Origin: Rhizophlyctis rosea
Taxonomy: Eukaryota; Chytridiomycota; Chytridiomycetes; Rhizophlyctidales; Rhizophlyctidaceae
Assembly (NCBI GenBank): GCA_027596075.1
Contig: JADGJC010000044.1
Span: forward strand, 1 to 64,000
Reading direction: 5' to 3'
Length of the DNA: 64,000 nt
Every line of letters begins with the position of its first letter. Position 1 is the stretch's first letter. The notes beneath the pieces were generated by a model. That model searched no databases, was not told where the DNA came from, and saw nothing but the letters and a program-made list of their open reading frames with translations. Shown here in pieces: positions 43,162 through 57,033 of the stretch. The position numbers were made by a program, and so were the translations under genes.

Positions 43162-46100
43162 TCAAGACAGCTGAAGCTTCGTTATTGTGACCAAAGCCTC
43201 AACAGCAGCAATGCGTATCCCTCTATGCTCGTTGTCCAGCATGCCGGATATGAACTCGAAAGCGGCAATGAGACGATTTTCATTGCTCGCTGCGAGATGA
43301 CCAGCGTATCAGTTGTGGAATCAAACGTATGCACTAATACAAAAAGGCACTTACACGTCAGCAGTGCATGATATAATCCATAGCCAGATGTCCCGTGCAA
43401 TGCCATGATGGTGAGACGGCGCAGTTGCTCGCTCTGTTTTGTTTTGATCTTTAATATGCCATTCAAGACAACTCGGACATATATTGGCATCACCTTCGCG
43501 TCCACCATATCATTCAGATCGTTCTTCTTGGCCTCCAAGTTGGTGAGCTTATCTGTTTTCCCAGTCTTGACAATCTCTAATGTTGCCTCCTGTGCAGCAG
43601 CTTTATAGGCTTCCAGCGCCTCGTACCTGAAGTGGGAGAATGTCAATCACACCATCTCCCCATTCCTTATGTTCCCAACCAGCTTACTGCTCATCGCTAA
43701 CAATCGGCACATCGATATAGTCGTTGTAGAAGAAGAAGCTGTTCTCCAAATCCGTATACAGCCCCTCCCGTATCACCCTCGCCCCATTATTGCAAGCCGT
43801 GATGAACGCTTGCAGTCGATCGATCCACCCATTGACTTTATCATCTCTGCCATTGTAGGCAAACAGCAGATTCGAAAGGAGATCAATCAAGTGGATCTCG
43901 GCTTCGATGTCAACGCCTTCTTCTTCTTCAGCTTGCCCTCTTGCTTCCAATCGCTCGTCTGAACCAGCAGATCCACCACCTCGCTTGGACTGAGCTCCTC
44001 CAGCTGATTCATCGCGGATTCCTGCCGTAATATGTCAGTCTATCACATTTACATACAAGCCTTCCGCTCAGCTTTACCTTCTTCAACTTTTTCCAAAGTG
44101 TTTTCAATGAGATCCACCGCCACATTATGGTACTTCTTCATACATTCCTGAAGTATCGTTATAGTGTCCAAATTCAAAAGCTGAAGGAGGCTTTTGTTAG
44201 CCTGAGTCTGTAAGTATATTGCTGTCCGCTCTTACCCATTGCAGTTTTGCCATCTGCTCCGGCGATGGTTTCTTTGTAGAGGTACATTTATCCTCTATGA
44301 TGTTCATGATGCTGGAGGAAAGCGGCATTGTGGCGCGAGCGAAAAGTGATTCAGGTAGTCCATATCGATCCGTTAGCTTCTTCCGCTCATCTGAGGAGAA
44401 CCATCTGATATTGTAGGGGTCGTCATCTCTTAGTGGTACCGGTATGGCAGACTAGAGAATGAAATTTTCCATCAATAAATACATCGCTTTTGCATAAAAT
44501 CTGGGTCCCGTACCTCTTCTGTCGCATTTGTATTGATGGTAACACCCAGCCGTTGGATGGAAGGCAGTTTGCATTGGTCAAGAATCGCTGATTTGAGGGG
44601 ATTCGGACTCGCTTTATGCAAACGAAGCCCAGGAACGACGAAATCAATCAGTCCCTCGGTAATGATAAGTTCCTTTGCCCTGCGGCGAATCTGGTATCGG
44701 CACGTCAGTCAGCACCTGAAAGCGAGTCACTCACAATAGGTAAGCAACTCACATCTCTATTCGAATCCGCAAGGTAAAGGAAGCAGAACCACATTGCTTC
44801 TTCAGGGGCAAGATGTTTAGTAAACATGCGGAACACCGATAGAGTGCGCATCCGTACTACTGGATCTTTTGATTTGATCTCCTGAAACCCCATGCCCCAT
44901 CAGTACCAGACCGGCGGCACCCATTTTAGACTCGAATCGACTTACTTTCTTCGCATTGCTCAACAAACTCCTGAACAAAATGTGCTTTTGCCCAACTTGA
45001 GTCAGTTCTTTGCCAAGATAGTTGTAAATTTTGATCTTGACGTCTTCTTCATCAACCGAATCGAGGAATCCTTGTATGGTGTCAAGCACTCGGACCATTT
45101 CATCCTGGCCGGCGATCAAGGCGAGCTCCACTAGGACAAAAGTATGAGTTACAGTAATTTTGGAAACTGTGAAGCAAGCTGATACTCACCGCAAAGATAC
45201 ATGGCTAGCAATCGCTTCTTGACTGAGTTCCTTTGACTCGCCAACACAGGAAGGTATTTACGTAGAAGGTCTGGGGCTTTGTTGGCGGTCACATCTCGGA
45301 TGGAATCAATCAAGTAGAGAAGCGCGATCAGATCGCCCTCATTGGCAATTGCCGGAGCGGTGATTTTGGTCTGAATTTGCTTGAATGTAGCGGGGGAGTA
45401 GTCTGCAGGTTCATCAAGTCAGCCACCCAACCCTGTAAGTCGTGGAGAAAATACGTCCATCGAAGTACCTGCTATGTTCTTCAGTCCTAGGGTGCACGCT
45501 TCAATGAGGGCGGTCGTCTCCGGTAAGATCTCATGTCCAAGACAATTTGCAAAGATGTCGATGACCTCTGCTTGAGATCCTTCGTGCAAGCAGCAAAACT
45601 CGGACAGTACCAACATGGCACTTCCCTGCACAAAACGACATAGTTAATATTGTTGTCATAAACAAACAGTGCAACGGTGCTGACTGACCTGCATATGTGG
45701 ATGTGACTGAAAAGCCTGCAAATGATACATGACTTGTGCGATACTTCCGGCTGGAAGAACTCCTGTGTATCCCCGAACCAGTTCCTTTATCCTCGTCATC
45801 AGTTTCTCGGATATGGTTGGCACATGGAAACCATCGTCTTCGACAGGCTGCAATCAAAATTAGTCTGTCAATCATAATCCAGTTACTGGTAGGTACAGTA
45901 ACACTCACCAAGACATTAGGATCTGGTCCAGCGACTAACGCATCCAGATCATTCATGATATCATTGAGATTCTTCATATTGACAGTATAGTTTGCTGAGT
46001 CAATCAGAAGGTCCTCCCAAGACCTGCGCAAGGTTGGTTTACAGTAATACGGATAGCATGTCATGAACCGCACTCACGTGTTAGGCATGATCAAGCTATC

Positions 46101-49100
46101 ATCAGGATGAGGAGGCAAAGATTTGCATAGCGATTCAAGACGAGACGGTATTTTCCGCAAATAGCGAGAGAAAGCCAGCCGGACAGCTCTGCTTGGGTCT
46201 GCGTACATCGGTATGATGGTCCATATTACCATCTGTCCTAGTACGCCGTCCAGATGTGGTATCTGCATCGACCCTTTCCTGTCAGCGCAACTTCCACGAT
46301 CGCATCCATGGTGCCTCTCACCTGTGCTAGAATCGATGATAGTGCTGCAGCCCTGAAGCTCGGATTTGGGTGCCGCAAATGTTTCATCAGCTCCTGTACG
46401 ATCGTAAAGGCAGTGCCACTGTCGTTGATCGTCCCGATAGACATAAGGCTCAACCGAACCACTCCTGAGCAAAATTCTATGAGTCAAAAAAACTCAACGG
46501 TTGTGATTGTAACCATGTTCTTCCTCACTTTCGGCCTCATCCTTATCCAGCTTTGACACATGCGGATCTCCAGCAGCCTCCAGTCCGCTCTTTTCGATCA
46601 CTGTAATCTCATCACGGAGATACTCGTAGAATGATGCTGCATTGGTTGTGCTGACGCAGCGGAAGACCAATGGGTAGATGCGACTGGCGGTGCTGACAAC
46701 ATCGGAGTCATCGTCTGTGATCAGATACCTAAGGATGTTGGTCAGCATTGGGTCATTTTATAGTGTAGTAGAGTTCACAAACCGGATTGTGTCCCGCACT
46801 TCCGGAAGTTTAGAGCCAATCCCATGAGGGAAGACCAATAGATAGGTCTCAATGAGCTCAAGGGCACCAATCTTAATAGTGGAAGATGGGCTGTTATAAG
46901 CCACTTCCAGCGCCATGTCGAGATATTGGATGAGGATCGCAGGCGCTATGCCTGGAAGTTTAAGTCGTGCGATAAACCGTAGTATGTCCAATGCTGATCT
47001 GAACAAACGTCAATGAATGTAAACCAACTAATCAAATCTAGTCCAGCGCTCACACTTGGAATGTCCATTGCTTGTGCTGTAACATTTGCTGGCTGGCGTA
47101 CTCCAAGAGGCCTCGCATAATCCCAACATTCAACTGGAAGCCGCTGAAGCAGCATCGGATGGCGCAAATGCATGCGGCACTGTCAAATCGAAATGAGTAA
47201 GCCTCGCTTTAGGTTTCAAGTAAACGAAACCTCATACCGTCGCATCCCCGGATCCGGCATACCGCAAGTTGGAAGCAGACACAGCATGAACCCGCACACA
47301 AAGCGTCGCTTGCCGGCGGGCGTGTTTGGCATGACATCGCGTGGTGTTGCTTCATTGCTCTGAGTAATAGAAAACTGGCATGAGCTAAAACCTACAGTCC
47401 TCCAACGGATGTGTTGCACTCACCGCAATAGGCGGCGGAGGTATTGTCAATTTCGTCAACAAAAGCGCGATCCAAAAGGGCGCATGGACGAAGTTTCTCG
47501 TATAATTGTAATCATCCGGCCGTACGAGTTGATTTTCGGGAACATCATGGAGGTAAAAGTTCCAAAATTCATCCACATTGGCATCAACAACCGTTGCGTC
47601 AATGAGTTCTTTCAGTTCTATTCTCTCGCGGGCAAGAGCGTTGGCTAGGTCGTCATATGCTTTCATTACTTGCATCTGCGAGGTGGAGAGTGCGTCTTTC
47701 ACCAAGCCTAGAGGCGTGACAATTGACCGGAATGGTGTGTTTGACAGCTGGAAGAGATGGGAGATGACCTTCTTGATGCTGAAAGAACGGACTGAGTGAA
47801 TGGTTGAAGGCAACATCATCCCATTGACAAATTCGAATTTTACCATTCAACATTGTGATCGCCAATGCAAAGGAGCAAAATTCCCATTGCAGAGTTGTAT
47901 AAGTTGCTTGACTTCCAAAAGTCCGTGGACGTTCCGATCAGATCATATACAATCAACCGCACGGCGGGATCTCGATGGAATGTTAGCTTGAAAAGCGTGT
48001 TCAACAGCTGACAAATGAATATAGCGTGTCAGGTAGGTGCAGCAGTCGGGACAGGATCATTGAGGAACCAACCTCTTCTCTGGCATCCTCAGTCAGTCGA
48101 TGCAAAGGGAAACCCCGGATCAAGTTCAAAACCGCCTGTAGCAATGGCTTTTCGGGCTATCAGATGATGCGAATAGGACCTGCAAGGCGAGAAAACTCAC
48201 CGATTTTATCTTTGAATCCAACAATGCGTGGAAGTAGGACCAGGCAAAAGTGATGTCAGCTGGTGAAGCAGTTTTAAAACTGGGCACAAGTGCGTGAAGC
48301 ACTCCGATGGTGGCCATTTGGATGTCTTCATCAGGCGTGTTCAGATAGGGGACGAGCGTTTGCATCAGGAATGTGTCGAACTGAAAACTCCCAATTAGAC
48401 GGTATTCAAGCTAGTGAACGCTCAAATCGCACCATACCTTCTCTGACTTGCTACCCCACAACCTAATAGTCTCCATCTGCTTTAACTTCATTGATTTATT
48501 CAGATATTCCAAAGATGTCGCCAAGCGATGAAGTGTTTTGTTCGCCAATGGTGGGCTACCCTTCACTGCAAGGTCCAATATGTCCGACAACTGAATCATG
48601 GACGTCGATCGCTCAACCGGTTCACAGTAAATTGCGTCGTAGTGAAGGGAATCATAATCGACGTGGCGGAACTTCGATATGGCGTCCTTGAGGCTTACGC
48701 CTTCCGGCATCTTTATACTTTCCAGCATCGATAGATACAGGAAAGCACTCAGGTAGTCGGTATCCAGAGCGCCGTTCACCACATATATATAGAGATCTTT
48801 GTGGTCCGCTACGAGTGTTGGACAAATCATCAGGGAAGAGTGCAAACTGACACAAGCTCCGTAACGAACTAGTGCGGGCGTAGCTCGGAAATGGTTATCC
48901 AAGGACTGAATGAAGTCCGTCAAAGGCGCAAATTCCTTGACCGGAACTTTCTTTTGTTTTGATGTTGCAGGCGGGTTGGGCAGCAAGCTGATGGTATAAG
49001 TTTCCAAAGACCATGGGAGTAGGTCGTATGCGTATTCATCGTTTGGATTGATGAGGTTCATGAACAGACTGTAGCCCTCCCCTACGGATTGGTTATCATT

Positions 49101-50242
49101 CACCACCACCTTCAGTTCGATGTGGGAAAGATACATACCTGCTGCCGTCTGATCGCCAGATGTGGCCCTTTCACTCAGTTTTTCAAAGATCTTCTTCAGC
49201 GTGCCTTTTATTGCGTCTGTTTCCTGAACTGTCTGTGCACGGGGTCAGCCTCATAAAGAACAAATGGTGAACTAAGAATCAATGAATTACCTTTCCCTTC
49301 AAGCGCATCAGAGTATCAACTATCCTGTACGTCAGGGCTGTGTCGGCCAATGAGTATAGTGGTGCCAGCAATCCCAGGGCCTGAAGTGTATGCAATTCAA
49401 TATCAATGAAAGAGGGTACAAAATGTCCACGCGTCCTACCTTGATGATGACAATGCGGTCAGGAAAGATCTTAGAGATCAAAGGAATTGAGCTTATTGAG
49501 AAAAACAGGTTCCATATAGCTGCAAGTTGATCTTCTTCGAGGAAAATCTTCTCATTCTCAAACACCAGTCGGGCCAGAGCGGAATTACATATTCCTCTTG
49601 CAGTCCAATCCGGGCATGTGTGGAAAATCTCGAGCCCTGCCACGACCGCTACAACCATCATGGAGAGAGAAGGTCCGATATGATGAAACAGCTCATGTAC
49701 AGCAGAATAGTAACCTGCAGCACAGTGAAGAGATGAGCTCGAATATCTGCTCCACCCGTAGGACTGCACTTACCCTTATCGTCGGTTTGAAAGGCGAGTG
49801 TGATCTTTTCCAGCTTTTTGCGCTGCTCATTCACCTTTTTATCAAAAATTGTTGCCAGCTGGAAAAGGAGATGGACTGATTGTATCCGTATTTGCTCCAA
49901 ATAATGTCCCAATAATGAGATGAGTTGTACGGTGTAGTGGACGGTCAGTCCTTCAAGAACATCCTCCAGCTGTACGATCGGTGTCGTTGCCATCCCAACC
50001 ATTCCACCCGAGGGCCCGCCATTGATGGATGTTGGAGCGTTTGCTGGTACACCTATTCCCATGAAATTTGATGCTGCGCCGGGACCGCGTGTCGGAACGG
50101 GCATGAAACTCCTGGCCGGATCTGCTGCCTGGGCTGCCGTGGTAGCAAAGAATGATTTCACGCTGTTGACCCAGTTGGAGGCTGCGGTGCGCTCGACAGC
50201 CGGGATTGTAAACGTAATTTGATGGGTTCGTGGAGCGTCCAT
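43162..50242 (-). CDS. Very large helical-repeat (HEAT/ARM-like) protein, family unknown
   Basis: Gene of about 7.1 kb cut into more than 20 exons by 55-90-nt introns; the product is about 1,800 residues. It starts at 50242 with MDAPRTHQITFTIPAVE and ends VEALVTITKLQLS at 43162. After a Gly/Ala/Pro-rich stretch (about residues 40-80) nearly every exon codes for paired amphipathic helices of HEAT/ARM character. Examples are VRMRTLSVFRMFTKHLAPEE, RAVRLAFSRYLRKIP, IQMATIGVLHALVPSF, RLIVYDLIGT and FRAAALSSILAQ. No membrane segment, catalytic motif or known signature is visible. Such scaffolds occur in adaptor, transport, checkpoint and ciliary proteins. I cannot assign it. Confidence 0.75.
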
Positions 50243-50668
50243 TCTGGTACAGGGAAATGCTAAAGGATGTGATTGGGTTTCGCAGTGCAGAGAAGGTATC
50301 ACGTAAAAACATATAAAAGTGAACGGATTCTAGGGAACATTTTCCGAGTCGGAAGATGAGAAGAGAACCCAGACAGTCAAGTCATCAAGGTCAGCAAAAG
50401 CGGGGCGGATGCCCAATTCATCACACTGAGTATCATCGAATATGGTGGGAACGCGTTCCTCTCAGTGGAGCGCGCAGCTCCATGGTTTGGAGGCACAGTC
50501 ATCATTGCAGGGGCTACACCTCATCGACTGACGTAAGCCAAAGGCACCTGCCTTGCTCGTCCATTCTTGCCTGCAGCCAGCACCGTTTTTGCCTCCTTTA
50601 TCAATCAAACCCGCACCATACTCAATTCCAACTGTTAAACGGTCTATGACCCTACAACATCAGTCAAG
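50243..50668. promoter_or_regulatory. Head-to-head promoter between the large repeat gene and CFAP74
   Basis: About 430 bp between divergent start codons. Small frames only. Confidence 0.5.
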
Positions 50669-53600
50669 ATGACGGATACCATATCGGAGGTTGTGGACGA
50701 CTCATCACAACACCGGCTGACGGAATATGACGAACTTTCCGATGAAGCAGCCGACGCTCAGGAGCTCGAAGACTTGGCGGCAATGTCGGAAGAATCATTT
50801 CACGATATGGAGTCATTGAAATTTCAGCAGCTTTCCATGTCCAGATCCCCAACATATCAATTTCAACTACGGTCCAGCGATGCCTCCGATCAGGAATATG
50901 ACGATGAACACCTCTTCCCAGGATGGCGTTTCGGTCGTCCAGTTGCTAGTGAAGAGGCCAAAAAGGAAGGATTTGGGTATTTATCAAACGAGTTTGGCAT
51001 TCCAAAACAACTTCGGCAGTTGGATCTCAGCGAAGGGGCGAAAGAAGTGTATGAGCACAACGTGCTACAGAAATATTTCAAAAATGGGATGTTGAGCACG
51101 TTCAAAGGGAGGGAGGAGATGGTCATATCAGAAGCAAAAGTCGTGGCTCACAAGGAGATTGAAAGGTTGCATGCTGAAACCCATCAGACGGAGAAGAAGC
51201 TCCTGCGGTTGGAGGAAGAGCTCAGTCGTGCGAGAGTAGGTGGATCAACCAGGTCGATTTTCCTTTCTAAGTGAGCTCTTCAATGACCCAAACAAGTAGG
51301 CGATACACGAGCAAGCGACGTCACGACTAAGGACTATAATCGGAGAGATCAACCAGATAGTTCAAGAAACCCAAAATTGGGAAATCGATAAGAAATTGCC
51401 GGGAGGGGAGAGAGCTCGTCGTCAACATCGGGCGTTGGCAGCCGGCGCAGAGGAGCCTGAATTCTCATTACCCAATGACCCCGTCCTCCTTCTCAACCGA
51501 CAGTATAGAAAGCTGCACGATGAATATTTGGAATACCAAACAATGGCGGGGAAAGCTAGCGAGCTGATACCACGGCTTGAGGCGGCAGTCATCCCGATTC
51601 AGCACGAGCTGTCAGCTTTGCAGATTCAAAGGGATCGGTTGCGTGGGTTGGAAACGGAGCTCGTTGAAGAAGAGTCGAAGGAGTTCAACGAGATGCAGAT
51701 CGTTTTCAAATATAGGGGGAGGCAGGCACACAATAAAGCTTTGGCGGCGAGAAGGCACGCAGCAATGGCAGCGGAGGCCGAGCGATGTCGGCAGGAAGAG
51801 GAGCGCATCAAAGCAGAGAAAATGGAAGCTCATCTCCAAGTGAAGCGGCGGCATTTGAAGGCACGATTGAGGGAGAGATTGAAGATGGTATGCCCTTGTC
51901 GCAATGTCGCAACACTGTATGCGAATGCCATACTGACTGTCTTGGCCAGGAAAGAGCGGAGAAGGAGAAAAAGGAAGCGAAGGAAGCAGAAGTACAACAA
52001 AGAAAACAACGTGCTGTTTCCGAACTGGAGGACCGGGTGATGCGGATACGTCAGGATATCGAGCAGCATCACGTCCTTGAAGACGAATTACCGATCGGCT
52101 CAAATGAATCCCTAGCCATCAGCGAAACGAAGGGCAAGATATATCGGAAGACGATGAGGGATTTACAACGTCGGCATGCAGCTATGAGGGATCAGGAGGC
52201 GCGCAGAATGCAGATTTTGCATCGGCTGTTGCAGGAGGATGCTAGAAGGAAAGCTGAGGATGAGAAATCATTGTTGGAACGGCAGCATCAGGGGCCGGCT
52301 ATTAGGAAATCACCTACCCACAGTTTGGAAGAATGGGTTGGGCAATCACTTGATGAAGAGTCAAAGGTGAATACAGGCCATTCTGTGGTATCGGAACTCG
52401 CTGTATATAGGCCGAAAACGGAAAATGTCGTGGACGTGTCGGAAGAGGAAACCGATGAGGATAGGGCGCTCTCTCAATACCGCACAGCTCCGTCCGATAG
52501 AGCGCTTCCCGCTAGAATCCCCTTACCACCCCCACGACATAAAGTCCAACCCGCCCCACAGTCACACGCGCTTCTCACTTCCCAAACACCATTTCTCGCA
52601 CATCCCTCCGCCGTAATTTTCAAAGATTACGACCCCGGGCGGACATACGAGCGCACAATGACGTTAACAAACGTCTCCTGCCGAGTCAACGCTTTCAAGC
52701 TCCTCCCCCTCGCCGTCAATCTCGCCGAATTCTTCGAAGTGCAGTTTTCTCCACTGGGACGCATGAGCGCCGGCAAGACCTGTGAGCTGAAAGTGATATT
52801 CCGGCCGCCGCCCGGGTACGATCATGATATTTTGGACGGGTCGTTGCACCTGGAAGCAGAGTATGGCGGGAAGTTCAGCGTTCCTATTGGTTGTGCGTCG
52901 AAGAAATGTATGCCGACCATTTCGGCCGTTGGAGGGTTGGGTGCAATGACGGTGAGGATTGAAGCTTCGGAGTTGGAGCAAGGGGGTGGGGCGAGTTGGA
53001 GTGATGAGGAACTTGATAGTGACGTTGAGACATCCCATGTCAAAGGGCGGCGACAGACGGTGGCGAAGGTGTTGGGCCCACGGACGGTTTTGGTGGATTT
53101 CGATACTTGCATGGTTGGGGCTCGGGTTTTTAGGACTGTTCATGTACAGAATGATGGGTCTCTTTCAACGGGGTTGGAAGTCAATCCGCAGACCCAAGGG
53201 GCTGGAAATGCCCCACCGGCAAGTCGGTCGTTGGATGAAGAAGTCAACCCGTTCGCTGTAATGGCTACGGACACCACATCAGAAAACACTTCGTTGAAAG
53301 GCTACGCATCCCACACCATCACCTTCGTCTTCGCACCTCCCTACGAAGTAACGCGAAAACACCTCACGTCGGCTGGCCGACGTCTGACCGGTTTAAGCGT
53401 TCGGCAGTACACGCAAAGGTTCACCATCAAATTTGACCGACCGGGAGTTCAGCCCATCACGGTTGTTTGTCGTGCAGGTAGCACTGAAGCCCCACTCACC
53501 ATCAATAAGGAGGTCATGGACTTCAAGCTTTGCATTGCGGGTAATCTATATAGGGATCGCATTATTTTGCGGAATAAACATAGCACTGCGTTGAAGTTTT

Positions 53601-56600
53601 GGGTGGATATCGGGGTGGGAGTGTCGCAGGGAGTTGATGTCAGACCCGCAAGCACAGGCGATGTCGAAGGAGGGGCACCGGAAGGGTTGGCAGGCGACAA
53701 CAATGAAGGTGCAGTAGGTGGGAAGCAACCAACTGGGGAGGAAGCAAAAGAAAGGAACTGGAGCCAGACATATCCCGTAGACATTGCCGACATCACCACA
53801 GAAGCCTCTAAAGGCCGCACCGACTCAATGATCCTCAACGTCCGTAGCATCGGCGAAATAGAAATCTCACCACGCCTAGCCTTTGTCCAACCTTACGAAC
53901 CCTTCAGCGTCTGGTTCAAAGTTCGCCCATCACGAACTGCCCAAGCCCTCATTGGCACAAAGCGGTTCTCCCTCCCACTAATCATCAAATACATCAGCAA
54001 TGATGTCGAGTGTCCCATTCCATTAACGTTGGTAGGAGCAATCACAATTAAGGACATAAAACTATCCGGCGCTGATGGAGAGGAAGCGTTAGATTTCAAA
54101 CGGTGCTCCATTTTTGAGTCTAAGTCACTCTTACTCCGTATCACGAATCAGTCACAACTAGCCCAAACCGTACGACTGGCGTCAAGCCATAAAGCCCTCT
54201 GCATTGACAGCTCGGCCTTCGAACTGCATCCATGTCAGACAGTCGTAAGGGAAGTCCAGTTCGAGCCAGTGGAGGAAGGCCATCTCGAAATGCAGTTAGT
54301 TTGCGAAAGCACATTGGATACAAAGTCGATCATAGCGTGTCATGGTGTTGGGATCCGGCCACTGTTGAAATTCGATAGTAATTTGATTGACCTTGGGGCG
54401 GTGGCGTATGGGACGGAGAAGTCGGCTAGGGTGCATCTTGGGTCCGCTGCGGTGGTAGGTGGGAGGAACTCACGTGGCACGAACGGTTTGGGGGGTCAGC
54501 GCGGTGTGGAGGTGGAATATACGTTTGGGAATGTGACGCTTGTGAACGTGAAGGAAACGGGGCCAAAGAAAGCAACACTGGAGTCTGAGGTTGATTACCT
54601 TCGCGTATGGCCTGGAAATGGTGTGTTGAGGGAAGGAGATTCGGTGAGTATTGAGGTGACACTTGTTGCGCCTATGCCGACAAGTGCAGGATCAGAGGTA
54701 GCGCCAAAAGCCGCACGGACATCTTCGGTAGCGGCAGCAGACACACCAGAAGGACAATCCCGTCCAGTAATGACCAGACAGAATTCCCTTGTTCCCAAAA
54801 GTCGTAGCCGGGCGCCCACAGCTGGAAGCTCACCAGCATTGCCGCAAGTGGGATCAGAAGGGACGGTGGGTGCGGTGCAGGCTACATCAGACCCAGTCAT
54901 TAGCAACATCGACTGGACCAGTGTAGAGCCCCGACAAATGCAGTTCCTAATACCTTGCCGAATGTGCCGGGGAGTTTCAGAGTTAAACAGGCTATCAGCC
55001 CTAACGGAAGGAACCATCGCAACAGACCTCCGCAGCGCCGAAGACGGGGAACGAACGATCCATCTGCTGGCCAGAGCATTACTCGTTCCACCCGATTTCA
55101 TCATCGAAACAAAAACGGTAGATTTCGGCAAAGTACCTGTCGGGGAACGCACCTTGAAGACCATCACGGTGCAAAACCTCAGCGATCGCCCTATCACCTT
55201 ACATAGCAATGGGCTCAGTCCCTTAGGTCCTTTCGGTCTATCAAAAGCATTGCGAGAAATCGCTCCACACTCCGTATCATCCATCAAGCTATTCTTCGAA
55301 CCCAAGGCCGAAACCACGCTGGTCACTCTTTTCACCATCTCAGCAAGAGCAACACAAACCAGGCTCCAACTTCTCGGGCAGGGCGTCGTTCCTAGGGTAG
55401 TGGTGGAAACCGGAGAAATGTACATGGGGGATATCTGCGTAGGAGAGAACTCCACTAAAAGTTTCGTCATCCGCAACCAATCCCCCTTCCCCGTCCGGTA
55501 CCGAATCAGTCTATCCGAAGCGCCCGGAGACCACCACGGAACAATGAATTGGTCTGGCGTCAATGCGTTTTCGGTCGCGTCGTGGGAGGGGAGCATTCAG
55601 GCTAATGTACCGGCTGACGTGGTGGTGAAGTTTGCACCGGATAGGGAATCGGATAATTATTTTGATTTTGTGAAGGTGCATGTGTGGGGGTTGGAGGAAC
55701 CTTTGGTGGTACCGGTGTCAGGTCGTGCTTGGGATACTACGACGACATTTTTCAATTATGACAAGCCGCCTGCGACGTTGATCACTAGTCCCGCGGCCTT
55801 CCCGCCAAAATTTGAGCTGGAGTATTTGCAGGAACTGTTGGGCGGTGAGGGTGAATTGGGAGAGTTTTTGGCCTCGTTGGAGGGCGGCGGAGTGGAGGGT
55901 AAGCCGGCGGCTAATAGTTTAGAGGATTTGCTGCATCGCACCACTCGTACGGATTTCCGGTTCGTTACCCATACATGTCCTTGGAAGCAGACTGCAAACG
56001 GGTGGACGATCGACGCAAAAGATCTGTCAATTGGGAACCTCAAGCCGGTCAATGTAAAAATTGAAGGGAAGAAATCACCCACGGCGGAGTTTACCATCGA
56101 GCCATTCACGGCTTCCTTTGTTTTTGATGAGACGTTGAAACGGTACCGCTTGACACCGTCCCCGCCACAGACAGTTGATTCGTACAAATTCGCAATTGAA
56201 CCCACGAAAGGTACGGTCGACTTGGGGGCAACCAAATCGTTGAAGATCACTCTTATCAATCCCATTGCGGATTTCTGGACGAATATGGGGAAGGCTACGG
56301 AAGTCGTGGGAAGAGCTTCTTTTGGGGTGAAAAGGACACCGCCTGTTGAGGCGGCTGTAGGAGCGGGGAGGAGCAGAAAGCCTGAAACACCTGCTAGAGG
56401 TCCGTGGGGAGGGGCTGGTGGAGGGGTGGATGAGGTAAAGTTAGCTCCCTTACCCATGGAGCGAAGGCAGCAACCGACAAAACCGGGATTCGTAGAGACC
56501 TGTTTCAAAGTTACAATGCGGGGCGGGTTTCGGGTGGTGGATCCTGTCGGTGTGCCTGGTCAAGGAGAATCGAGGATTTGGATAGTAAAGGTGCAGACTG

Positions 56601-56617
56601 CGCCATTGCAGTTGTAA
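50669..56617 (+). CDS. CFAP74: Cilia- and flagella-associated protein 74 (central-pair projection)
   Basis: Homologue of CFAP74 (Chlamydomonas FAP74), a component of the C1d projection of the axonemal central pair. Exons 50669-51235, 51300-51887 and 51950-56617 (GT-AG, phase 0) give 1940 residues. Residues 1 to about 570 are acidic and then coiled coil (ERLHAETHQTEKKLLRLEEE; ERAEKEKKEAKEAEVQQRKQ). From about residue 600 a series of immunoglobulin-like ASH/MSP domains begins with AVIFKDYDPGRTYERTMTLT. Then come GRMSAGKTCELKVIFRPP, FSVPIGCASKKC, VDFDTCMVGARVFRTVHVQN, VDFGKVPVGERTLKTITVQN and VETGEMYMGDICVGENSTKS. This layout of coiled coil plus tandem ASH domains, with KKC after the first domain, is that of CFAP74. 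Exon 3 is 4.67 kb without an intron. Confidence 0.88.
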
Positions 56618-57033
56618 ATAAATACAAACGGGGTGAGAGGCGCCCATCCTGCCTGGTTGCGGGTGTATGTATCTCAACCTTTTCAACTTCTGAACGTCAG
56701 CATACTGGCTTAGCAAACTCCTGAAGCGTGTAGTCCGTCCAGTTAATTGCTCTCACCCTTCAATTGTTGATTTACCAGGTGACTCTCAAAAAGTCCATGA
56801 ATTGCTAGCACAGCAGCGACCTCTTACCGCGCGTACCCCAATTTTTTTTCAAGACTGTAAGAGCGCTGTGCAAGAACGCTCCGCTTTCCGCACATTCCCC
56901 TTGTCGTAGACACATGTTCCTCATAGTCTGAAATTGATGATCGATGGCATATTGTACAGAAGGCATATCAAAGTTTGCATCAAAGCAAGTATATACAAAC
57001 AAGTAATGGAAGAAACGAAAGCCAGACAAAGAA
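56618..57033. other. Convergent 3' flanks, no gene seen
   Basis: Between the stops of CFAP74 (+) and SF3B5 (-). No supported coding sequence. Confidence 0.4.

Noticed and set aside
52664..55596. Long minus-strand frames within CFAP74
   Set aside because: Antisense shadows of an intronless 4.7-kb exon. They show no domains, while the plus strand gives clear ASH repeats.
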